A program made the position numbers and the translations under genes. The notes below the pieces were generated by a model that saw only the letters and a program-made list of their open reading frames with translations, was not told where the DNA came from and ran no database searches. Positions 16,650 to 24,102 of a stretch of 52,043 bases of DNA are shown one piece after another. Position 1 is the stretch's first letter, and every line of letters begins with the position of its first letter. Origin of the DNA: Bacillus sp. AFS088145 (GTDB lineage: Bacteria > Bacillota > Bacilli > Bacillales > Bacillaceae_G); assembly GCF_002564465.1 (NCBI RefSeq), contig NZ_NUUX01000022.1:1-52043 (forward strand), written 5' to 3'.

Positions 16650-16681
16650 TCATTTTTTTTCGTTATTTCATTATTGGCTTT

Positions 16682-18955
16682 TCATTTCCATTCAACAGGT
16701 AATAAACTTTTATAAAGTGTGCTCTTATATCGATCATCAATTAGTAATAAAGTCCCTTCATCTGATTCAGATCGAATAACTCTTCCACCCGCTTGCATTA
16801 CTTTATTCATACCTGGAAAGACATATGCATAATAATACCCATTTTTTCCAACCGAATTAAAATGCTCCTTTAAAATATTTCTTTCTAAACAAATCTGCGG
16901 CAATCCTACACCAACTACTACGACACCATTTAATCGATCACCCTTTAAATCGATCCCTTCAGAAAATATTCCACCTAACACAGCAAAGCCAACTAACGTT
17001 TCCTCATTTAAACTATCAAACATTAAAAGGAACTCTTCTCGTTCAATTTCAGACATACCATTTTCTTGAACGATTGTTTTTATGTAAGGGTATTTTTCTT
17101 TAAATAAATCAACACTTTGAATTAAATATTGATATGACGGATAAAAGACTAAATAATTACCTTTTCTTTTCGTAATTTCTTTATAAACCGAATCAATTAA
17201 TCTTTCTAAATTTCTTTCACGATCTTGGTATCGAGTTGATAGAGGGTCAATTGTTATTTCCAGTTGCTCCCTATGAAAAGGAGAATCGATTGAAATTGTA
17301 TAATCGCGACTTTGATCACCAAGCATATCTTGAAAATATTGTATTGGCGTTAAAGTAGCTGAGAAATAAATTGTTGAGCGAAATCTTTTTATAACGTCAT
17401 TTACTACATTAGATGGATCAAGGCAAAATAATTTTAAATGAACTTCACTTTTATAAAGTTCATAATAGCATACATAATTTTCATCAAAAAACTCTGCGAT
17501 TTTGACGAAGTTGAGTGACTCAAAATAAGTATCAAGAAGAAGTTGTTTATTTTCGTCCTCGTCCATTTCCTGTAATTTTATTTCTACGATTTCATTAAAA
17601 GTATGTAGAAGTTCCAATAAATCCTCATCAATTCCCTTTGAAACTGGGGTTACAACGTCCTTCCAATTCTTTCTTAATTCAATAAATCGCTTATTTATTT
17701 GATTTATTATAGCATAAAGTTCATCTTTAAAATTTTTATATCTATTTTTCAACTCTAAAAATTTAGATTTGAATAGACTTGCAGAATACATTTCTCTTGC
17801 ACGATCAACAAGATTATGAGCTTCATCAATTAATAAAACTGAACTTCGTTTATGTTCATCAAATAATCGTTTTAACGATACACGTGGATCAAAAATATAA
17901 TTTACATCACAAATAATAGCATCTGAAGAATTTAATAAATCTAATGAGTATTCAAAAGGACAGACTGTATGTTTCCGTGCATATTCTTCTATTTTCTCCC
18001 TAGTTAGCGCTTTTTCTGATGAAAGAATATCAAGAACAGCCTCATTTATCCGGTCATAATAACCATTGGCAAATTCACAATAATCTTTCTGACACATCGT
18101 CTCTGCTTTAAAACAAATTTTATCTTTTGCTGTAATCGTCGTACACTTCATACAAAGTCCTTGATCTGTCATGCGCTTAAACGCTTCTTCAGCAACAGTC
18201 CTAGTAATCGTCTTAGAAGTTAAGTAAAACATTCGATTTATACTATTCTCACCTATACTTTTAACAGTTGGAAAAATAGTTGAAACTGTTTTTCCTATTC
18301 CGGTTGGTGCAACTGCAAATAAATTATTACCTTCCTGAATGGTTTGATATACCGCACCAGCTAACTTCCTTTGACCTTTTCTGAAAGAAGGAAAAGGAAA
18401 ATTTAATTCTTTTATTGTCTCATTCCTTAACTCAATATGATCGTATTTCCATTTTGCAAAAGGATAATAAATTTCTAGCATTTTGTATAAGTAATTTGTT
18501 AATTCATCCTTTGTAAACAAGAGATCAAAGCTTATTTTTTGCTCAGTTAAAATATTAATATATGTAAGTCTAAGTGTAATCTTATCAAGCTGTAATTCTT
18601 CACAAATAAAATATCCATAAACTTTTGCTTGAGCCCAATGAACTGGATGTGAATTTTCATTTATTTCATTCAAATCCTTCATTGTTGATTTAATTTCTTC
18701 TATTATATATTGATCATCCTTAAGTAATAGTCCATCACAACGGCCTTCTATCTGAAACACCAATTGATCCAATGTTATGGTGCCGGATATAGCTCGTTCT
18801 TTTACGTCCAGTTCACCATATTCTCTTTGGATTTTTTGGTGTGCCTTTGTTCCTTCAATTAATGAAACCGAACTTTTATATGTTACATTGATACTTCCCG
18901 CCGTATGAGCATACTCAACTAGCGTTCGAACTGATACCTTTATACAATTCTCCAA
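16682..18955 (-). CDS. PD-(D/E)XK nuclease / XPD-like helicase fusion
   Basis: A 757-residue protein with two parts. Residues 1-180 have the pattern of a RecB/Cas4-type nuclease: H39 in EGTKAHQKI, D74 in IEGRCDGLL, E87-x-K89 in YIIEEIKST, and Q109-x3-Y113 in HWAQAKVYGY. Residues 185-757 are a superfamily 2 helicase of the DinG/XPD group: Walker A APTGIGKT (216-223), a cysteine-rich insert (C268, C271, C281, C288, C293, C332) where XPD holds its iron-sulfur cluster, DEAH at 377-380, and C-terminal motifs SATLTP, GIFSEGIDL and QAGGRVIRS. It probably repairs or processes DNA 5' flaps. The start is TTG eight bases after GGAGGG. It is a single gene. Confidence 0.85.
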   Translation of the reverse strand: MENCIKVSVRTLVEYAHTAGSINVTYKSSVSLIEGTKAHQKIQREYGELDVKERAISGTITLDQLVFQIEGRCDGLLLKDDQYIIEEIKSTMKDLNEINENSHPVHWAQAKVYGYFICEELQLDKITLRLTYINILTEQKISFDLLFTKDELTNYLYKMLEIYYPFAKWKYDHIELRNETIKELNFPFPSFRKGQRKLAGAVYQTIQEGNNLFAVAPTGIGKTVSTIFPTVKSIGENSINRMFYLTSKTITRTVAEEAFKRMTDQGLCMKCTTITAKDKICFKAETMCQKDYCEFANGYYDRINEAVLDILSSEKALTREKIEEYARKHTVCPFEYSLDLLNSSDAIICDVNYIFDPRVSLKRLFDEHKRSSVLLIDEAHNLVDRAREMYSASLFKSKFLELKNRYKNFKDELYAIINQINKRFIELRKNWKDVVTPVSKGIDEDLLELLHTFNEIVEIKLQEMDEDENKQLLLDTYFESLNFVKIAEFFDENYVCYYELYKSEVHLKLFCLDPSNVVNDVIKRFRSTIYFSATLTPIQYFQDMLGDQSRDYTISIDSPFHREQLEITIDPLSTRYQDRERNLERLIDSVYKEITKRKGNYLVFYPSYQYLIQSVDLFKEKYPYIKTIVQENGMSEIEREEFLLMFDSLNEETLVGFAVLGGIFSEGIDLKGDRLNGVVVVGVGLPQICLERNILKEHFNSVGKNGYYYAYVFPGMNKVMQAGGRVIRSESDEGTLLLIDDRYKSTLYKSLLPVEWK

Positions 18956-19023
18956 GTGAGTACCCTCCTTTTTTTACATTTTATCATAATTCTTCTTTCT
19001 TGATTAAGAATAAAATGTATCGA

Positions 19024-19058
19024 TAAAAAAGTTCAAGTTAAAAAACTTGAACTTTTAG
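19024..19058 (-). terminator. terminator of the YcxB-like gene
   Basis: AAAGTTCAAGTT / AACTTGAACTTT with a three-base loop and T-run in the minus direction, about 25 bases after the stop at 19080. Confidence 0.8.
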
Positions 19059-19079
19059 AAATCAGAATGCACTATTCAA

Positions 19080-19607
19080 TTAGCAATATAAAACTTGAAT
19101 ATTATATTTTCTGTAAAATTGTAATAATCTCTCCATGTCATCTTTTATTGCTTCTAGTGGTATTACAATGGCTTGCATACTTGTAAAGTAAATATAAAAG
19201 TAATTCTTCGTTCCCTTTATTTCAATTATATCATCCCACTTTATTTCATGAACACTTGATTGTGTAATTTCTTTAATCCCATTCTCATCTACCTTTAGAG
19301 AATGTTCGCCGAATAATGATTGATCGTTCTTTTCAGTTAACTGCTTAATCATTTTGTTTTTTGATGAACGGTAGAAATACTTTGGAAAATAAATGAACCA
19401 AAGTATGGCTGCTATCGCAAAGGCAAGTAAATAACCAAAAAGCGGTTGTTTGAAAAGAAAGGAAATTAAAAATGGTATTACTAAATAGATTAAACTCACA
19501 GCAATTCGTTGATTAATTAACGACTTTTGAACAGTTTTTGAGTGTTTTAAATGATGTAAATTAAATTCAATATAATCATCCAAATTAATTTCATAATTAA
19601 GTTTCAT
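19080..19607 (-). CDS. YcxB-like membrane protein
   Basis: A 175-residue protein: an N-terminal soluble segment (LNYEINLDDYIEFNLHHLKH), two adjacent membrane helices (about residues 35-80), then a C-terminal domain with the YcxB-type pattern (GEHSLKVDENGIKEI, HEIKWDDIIEIKGTKNYFYI, IVIPLEAI). The C-terminal half resembles a PH-like beta domain found in the YcxB family, function unknown. The start at 19607 follows GGAGGT with six bases; an upstream in-frame ATG lacks a ribosome site. It ends in a strong terminator. Confidence 0.82.
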   Translation of the reverse strand: MKLNYEINLDDYIEFNLHHLKHSKTVQKSLINQRIAVSLIYLVIPFLISFLFKQPLFGYLLAFAIAAILWFIYFPKYFYRSSKNKMIKQLTEKNDQSLFGEHSLKVDENGIKEITQSSVHEIKWDDIIEIKGTKNYFYIYFTSMQAIVIPLEAIKDDMERLLQFYRKYNIQVLYC

Positions 19608-19822
19608 ACTTGACCTCCATTTTCGCAAAAATAGTTTAATCACTAATATATTTTAACATTAGAAAAAAACAGAAAATAAAGATATTTTATCTACTTATGT
19701 TAAGTTGACTTTTCAAGATTCATAGAATTAATTCTTTTATTAAAAATTCGTAATAATTCATTTCCAAAGTTCTAATTTTAGATTTTTGGCATAAAAATGG
19801 TTGTCATACCTGTAAATCAGAC

Positions 19823-20127
19823 TTTTAGAAACGCAAATAAAATTGGAAAAGCTGCAAATAAAATTTGAGAATCGCAATTAAATTTATCAAAACTGCAATT
19901 AAAATCCTAATAATCGCAATTAAAATTTAAAAGTACCCATACCAGTAAAGGTATTACGTCCTAAAAAACAAACAAAAGCAGATCATTTCAAATAAAAAAC
20001 TTGCAAATATACCCTCTATTTAAGAAAAGAACCTACAATAATAGCTAAAAAAGCCCGATTAGATCATCTGCAAATGAAAAACCCCGTTGAAATCCCCTCA
20101 CACATGGCACCAGTAAACTTTCCAATA
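19823..20127. repeat. phased GCAAnTAAA element, copy 1
   Basis: GCAA boxes begin at 19833, 19854, 19874, 19895 and 19916, that is, every 20-21 bp. The first two read GCAAATAAA and the last three GCAATTAAA. A non-repetitive tail follows: ACCCATACCAGT at about 19936, a TATTACGTCCTAAAA segment, and CAGATCATTTC. The same array and tail occur at 27165-27508. The element lies between the start of the YcxB gene and the terminator of the ABC operon, and it fills most of an otherwise gene-free 589-bp gap (19608-20196). Confidence 0.75.
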
Positions 20128-20177
20128 AAAAAGGGCCGCTCATATGTCAGTTAACCTGACTTTTGAGACAGCCCCAA
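20128..20177 (-). terminator. terminator of the ABC exporter operon
   Basis: In the minus direction GGGGCTGTCTC pairs with GAGCGGCCC around an inner hairpin GTCAG / CTGAC, followed by TTTTTTATT, about 20 bases after the stop at 20197. It resembles the terminator at 27509, which sits beside the other copy of the phased element. Confidence 0.8.
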
Positions 20178-20196
20178 TCTAATTAATAAAAATCAA

Positions 20197-21984
20197 TTAT
20201 GCTCCATCATTAATGAAGCTATATTGCGCCATGTATAGCTTATAATAATGTCCTTTTAATGCTAATAACTCTTCATGTGTACCGCTTTCCTCGACATTTC
20301 CGTTTCCGATTACCATAATTCTATCGCAGTCACGAATCGTTGATAATCGGTGGGCAATAACAAATGAAGTACGGCCTTCTAATAGCTTTTCAATTCCATT
20401 TTGGACAAGCTTCTCTGTATGTGTATCGATATTCGAAGTAGCTTCATCTAATATTAAAATTCTAGGATCAGCTAGTAGAGCACGAGCAAAAGAGATTAAT
20501 TGTCTTTGACCTAATGAAAGTCTTGATCCCCTCTCGTTTACATCCGTATCATACCCATTTTCCATTTTAATAATAAAGTCATGAGCATGGACTGCTTTGG
20601 CTGCAGCAATTACTTCTTCATCTGTAGCATTTAATTTACCATATCGAATATTTTCCATAATCGATGTTGAGAATAGGAATGTATCTTGTAGCATAATTCC
20701 CATTTGACTTCTAAAAGATTCTAAATCTACTTTTTTAATATCGTTTCCATCTACTAAGATTTCACCTTTTAAAGGATCATAGAATCTACTTAAAAGTGAA
20801 ACAATCGTCGTTTTCCCTGCTCCAGTCGCACCTACCAATGCGATTTTTTCACCAGGATTTATTGTGAAATTCACATTTTTTAAGACTGTAGAGTTTTCAT
20901 CATAACCAAAAGTCACATTTCTAAATTGAACTTCACCATTAATTCGTCCAATTGGAGGTGCATTTTCTTCACTAATAATTTCTGGATCAATATCCATAAT
21001 GTCAAAAATACGATCAGCTGCTGAGAAGTTTGATATTAATGTATTATAAAAGTTAGATAAGTTCATAATTGGACGCCAGAACATACCAATATACATTGAA
21101 AATGCGATTAATGTTCCGACTTCAATATCTTGACTCGTTACAAGCTTATATCCAACATAAAATACAATTACAGTACCAACACCCCATGAAAGCTCAACTA
21201 ATGGCCAGAAGAAGTCATTCATTTTTACTGCTCTCATGAATGAGCCCATTAATTCAGAGACCTTTTCTTTGAAGTCTTTTTCTTTATCTTTTTCTTTCGC
21301 AAAGGATTGAACTACTTTTATTCCTGAAAAGTCTTCATGTATAAACGCAATTAAATTTGAACGTTTCTTTCTGTATTCATCCCATCTTTTACGTGCACGT
21401 GTTTCAATATAAAACATGGCAACTGCCAAAAATGGAAGAATTGATACTGATGCGATTGCAAGTTTAACATTTAAGATAAACATTACGACTGTAACGCAAA
21501 CTAAGCTTAGTAATTCTGGAATTAATGTTTGAATACTTTGGTTGAATAAATTTTGGAGAGCACTAATATCTCCCATTACACGAGCCAAAATTTTTCCTAC
21601 TGGTCGATTATCAAAAAATGTAAATGATAGTTTTTGAATATGCGTGTAAAGCTCATGACGAATATTGACTAAAATATTATTCGTAACGGAGCTGATCATC
21701 GTCCAACGTGTTTTTGAAGCAATCATTGCTAAGAAATTTAGTGCTAATAGTACAGCTCCAATCATTATGAGCCCTTTTACATCGTGATTTTTAATATTTG
21801 TATCAATTGCTACCTTTAGTAAATATGGGTTTAATATGCCAATTACCATTACAAATAACATTAAACAAATAACGGTAAATGTTTTTAATTTATATGGTTT
21901 TAAATAAGTCCCGAGCCTAAGAATAAGCTCGGTTTTACTCCGATTTAGTTGGTCTTCATCACGATTTATCGTATTTTGTGCCAT
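20197..21984 (-). CDS. ABC exporter, canonical subunit of a heterodimer
   Basis: A 595-residue half-transporter with six membrane helices (residues 35-330) and a nucleotide-binding domain: Walker A GATGAGKTT, Q-loop MLQDTFLFS, signature LSLGQRQLI, Walker B ILILDEATSNID with the catalytic glutamate, and the H-loop AHRLS. It pairs with the upstream 578-residue half, whose Walker B ends in Asp. That split matches heterodimeric multidrug exporters such as BmrCD and TM287/288. Its start overlaps the stop of the upstream gene (TAATG), implying translational coupling. Drug export is inferred from family and leader, and substrates are unknown. Confidence 0.9.
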   Translation of the reverse strand: MAQNTINRDEDQLNRSKTELILRLGTYLKPYKLKTFTVICLMLFVMVIGILNPYLLKVAIDTNIKNHDVKGLIMIGAVLLALNFLAMIASKTRWTMISSVTNNILVNIRHELYTHIQKLSFTFFDNRPVGKILARVMGDISALQNLFNQSIQTLIPELLSLVCVTVVMFILNVKLAIASVSILPFLAVAMFYIETRARKRWDEYRKKRSNLIAFIHEDFSGIKVVQSFAKEKDKEKDFKEKVSELMGSFMRAVKMNDFFWPLVELSWGVGTVIVFYVGYKLVTSQDIEVGTLIAFSMYIGMFWRPIMNLSNFYNTLISNFSAADRIFDIMDIDPEIISEENAPPIGRINGEVQFRNVTFGYDENSTVLKNVNFTINPGEKIALVGATGAGKTTIVSLLSRFYDPLKGEILVDGNDIKKVDLESFRSQMGIMLQDTFLFSTSIMENIRYGKLNATDEEVIAAAKAVHAHDFIIKMENGYDTDVNERGSRLSLGQRQLISFARALLADPRILILDEATSNIDTHTEKLVQNGIEKLLEGRTSFVIAHRLSTIRDCDRIMVIGNGNVEESGTHEELLALKGHYYKLYMAQYSFINDGA

Positions 21985-23720
21985 TAGACCACCCCGCTTT
22001 CTACTGTTTCAAAATCTTTGAATTGCTCTTCGTAGACTTCAAAGTATCTTCCTTTTTTATCAAGTAATTGTTTATGATTTCCTTTTTCTACTATTTCTCC
22101 ATTTTCTACAAATAAAATGACATCGGCATTTTTTACTGCTGAAATACGGTGTGCAATGATAAATGTTGTACTATGTGAGAAACGTTTATTTAAATTCTGT
22201 AATAATTCATACTCCGTTTCCATATCTAATGCAGAAGTTGCATCATCTAAAATTAGGATTGGCGCATTTCTTAATAATGCGCGGGCAATTGATATACGTT
22301 GTTTTTGGCCGCCAGATAAACCAATTCCTCGTTCACCAATTTCCGTGTTGAATCCTTCTTCTAGCTCTTCAATAAAGTCTAGACAACAAGCAATACGGCA
22401 AGCCTCACGGATTTCATCCATTGTAGCTTCTGGGTTTCCTAGTTTAATATTGTTTTCAATCGTATCTGAGAAAAGGAAAGTATCCTGAGAAACGAGAGAC
22501 ATATTTTGACGTAAAGATGTTAGATTGAAATCTTTAACATTAACACCATCTACTAGAACTTCTCCTTCAGCCACATCGTATGAGCGACCAATCAGATGAA
22601 GAATTGAAGATTTCCCAGCACCTGTCGTTCCCATAATCGCTACTTTACTACCGCTAGGAATATATAGATTAATATCTTTTAAGACAATTTCATCATTGTA
22701 TTTAAAGCTTACATTTTTATATTCCACTGAACCGTCAACAAGATTAGGTGTATATGCACCTTCTTTGTTTTCAATTGCAGTTTTACGATCTAAAATTTCA
22801 AAAATCTTCTTCGCAGAAGCTTGGTTTTTAGAAAGTACATCTGTTAACCAGCCTAACATTCTCATCGGCCAAATTAAGTTCCAAATATATCCACTAAATG
22901 CAACTAATTCACCTAGCGTCATACTATTTTTTAAAACGAAATATCCACCGATAATAATCATTGCAACAAGCACAATATTTGTTAAAAATTCAATATTAGG
23001 AAAATATTTACGCATTGTTTTAGCTTGAGCCATATTTAAATCATAATATCCACGATTCATTTTCAAAAATTTCAAAGTCTCATGCTTTTCTCTAGCAAAT
23101 GCTTTAACCAATCTTACACCCGCAATATTTTGTTGAGCTGTTGTATTAATTTCAGCTGTATGGTCACTTATTTTTCCGTAACCTTTATTAAGTAAGCGAT
23201 TTAAACGCGTCCCCATATATCCAATTGGGATCATAATTGCTAAACAAATTAGTGCCAGCTTCCAATTAATTACAAATAAGATAACTGTACTAACAGTAAA
23301 ATAAATAATATTTTCAACAAACAATCTTAGTCCAAACGCAATTGTTTGCCAGATATTTTCGACATCTTCATTAATTCTCGAAAGTAATTCACCCGTATTC
23401 ATCGAGTCAAAATATTTAAATTCAAAACTTTGAATATGCTTGAACATATCATTTTTTATATCTTCATGTACCTCTGAACTTACTAAGTCATATAAATATT
23501 CTTTTACATAACCAAAAATTGATTTAATGATTGTGACACCTATAATACCTCCAATAACTGGTAGGACAACAGATGATTTTCCTTTTGTAATACCATCATC
23601 GATAAGAATCATTTGTAAATAAGGAATTAAATGATCCACACCTATTACTAAAACCATTGAAATTGAACCAATAATAAATGAAAACTTATGCCTAAAGACA
23701 TATTTTAAAATTCGAGACAA
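21984..23720 (-). CDS. ABC exporter, degenerate-site subunit of a heterodimer
   Basis: A 578-residue half-transporter: six membrane helices (residues 12-310), Walker A GTTGAGKSS, Q-loop LVSQDTFLFS, signature LSGGQKQRI, Walker B ILILDDATSALD, H-loop AHRIS. Asp replaces the catalytic Glu after Walker B, the mark of the degenerate-site subunit in heterodimeric exporters. It is the first gene of a two-gene operon. The start is TTG, seven bases after GGGAGGT. The leader carries a short peptide gene and two tandem terminators, so expression probably needs ribosome stalling. Relationship to BmrC/YheI is likely, but I cannot exclude YfiB-like subfamilies. Confidence 0.9.
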   Translation of the reverse strand: MSRILKYVFRHKFSFIIGSISMVLVIGVDHLIPYLQMILIDDGITKGKSSVVLPVIGGIIGVTIIKSIFGYVKEYLYDLVSSEVHEDIKNDMFKHIQSFEFKYFDSMNTGELLSRINEDVENIWQTIAFGLRLFVENIIYFTVSTVILFVINWKLALICLAIMIPIGYMGTRLNRLLNKGYGKISDHTAEINTTAQQNIAGVRLVKAFAREKHETLKFLKMNRGYYDLNMAQAKTMRKYFPNIEFLTNIVLVAMIIIGGYFVLKNSMTLGELVAFSGYIWNLIWPMRMLGWLTDVLSKNQASAKKIFEILDRKTAIENKEGAYTPNLVDGSVEYKNVSFKYNDEIVLKDINLYIPSGSKVAIMGTTGAGKSSILHLIGRSYDVAEGEVLVDGVNVKDFNLTSLRQNMSLVSQDTFLFSDTIENNIKLGNPEATMDEIREACRIACCLDFIEELEEGFNTEIGERGIGLSGGQKQRISIARALLRNAPILILDDATSALDMETEYELLQNLNKRFSHSTTFIIAHRISAVKNADVILFVENGEIVEKGNHKQLLDKKGRYFEVYEEQFKDFETVESGVV

Positions 23721-23782
23721 ATTTATACCTCCCTTGTATCAATTAACCTAACTCTACGCAACCCTCCACTTTTTTTGACAAC

Positions 23783-23820
23783 AAAAAGGCCATGGGAATA
23801 TTTTCCATACCCCATGGCCA
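23783..23820 (-). terminator. second attenuator terminator in the ABC exporter leader
   Basis: GGCCATGGG / CCCATGGCC with a 14-base loop and TTTTT in the minus direction, about 60 bases before the exporter start. Its arms are almost identical to those of the upstream terminator, so the two can exchange strands. Between them GCCAAAAATAAAC and GTTTGTTTTTGGGC form a third stem. Confidence 0.85.
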
Positions 23821-23874
23821 TAAAGAAACGTTTCGCCCAAAAACAAACATAAATGAATCGTTTATTTTTGGCAC

Positions 23875-23906
23875 AAAAAAGCCATGGGAAATATAAACCC
23901 ATGGCT
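23875..23906 (-). terminator. first attenuator terminator in the ABC exporter leader
   Basis: AGCCATGGG / CCCATGGCT with a nine-base loop followed by TTTTTT, 24 bases after the leader-peptide stop. A ribosome held near the end of the leader peptide would lie close to its 5' arm. Confidence 0.9.
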
Positions 23907-23930
23907 AGATCGTCAATTGAAATCTAAATT

Positions 23931-24020
23931 TCAACGTGGTCCGTCCTGCGTAGAGATAGGGTTCATAATCATTATGAAATTTTGTGATGCTCCACAGTTT
24001 AATTTTCTTGCAATCATCAT
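23931..24020 (-). CDS. 29-residue leader peptide of the ABC exporter operon
   Basis: ATG at 24020 lies nine bases after a perfect AAGGAGG ribosome site (24036-24030) and a sigma-A promoter. The frame encodes 29 residues, MMIARKLNCGASQ at the start and MNPISTQDGPR at the end, then TGA. The stop lies in a small stem (TTGAAAT / ATTTCAA), and terminator 1 starts just beyond. The layout matches the bmrB leader of B. subtilis, where drug-stalled ribosomes prevent termination ahead of bmrCD. That this peptide is the sensor is inference. Which antibiotic would stall it cannot be read from sequence. Confidence 0.75.
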   Translation of the reverse strand: MMIARKLNCGASQNFIMIMNPISTQDGPR

Positions 24021-24052
24021 GTTAACCTACCTCCTTCTTATTAGATATTCTT

Positions 24053-24082
24053 ATCATATACGAGTGGACTTTAAAATGTCAA
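24053..24082 (-). promoter_or_regulatory. promoter of the ABC exporter leader
   Basis: TTGACA (24082-24077) and TATGAT (24058-24053) with an 18-base spacer on the minus strand, overlapping the region just downstream of the glucosidase gene. Transcription would start near 24046, giving a leader of about 325 bases. Confidence 0.75.
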
Positions 24083-24102
24083 ACTATTTTTAATAAATTA
24101 AA

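Noticed and set aside
19823-19940. Regularly spaced boxes suggested a CRISPR array
   Set aside because: Box unit is only nine bases, the spacing of about 21 bp is too short, spacers are low-complexity AT sequence, and no cas genes are present.
23884-24093. Plus-strand frame of 69 codons in the ABC exporter leader
   Set aside because: It overlaps the promoter, leader peptide and terminator of the opposite strand and has no ribosome site.
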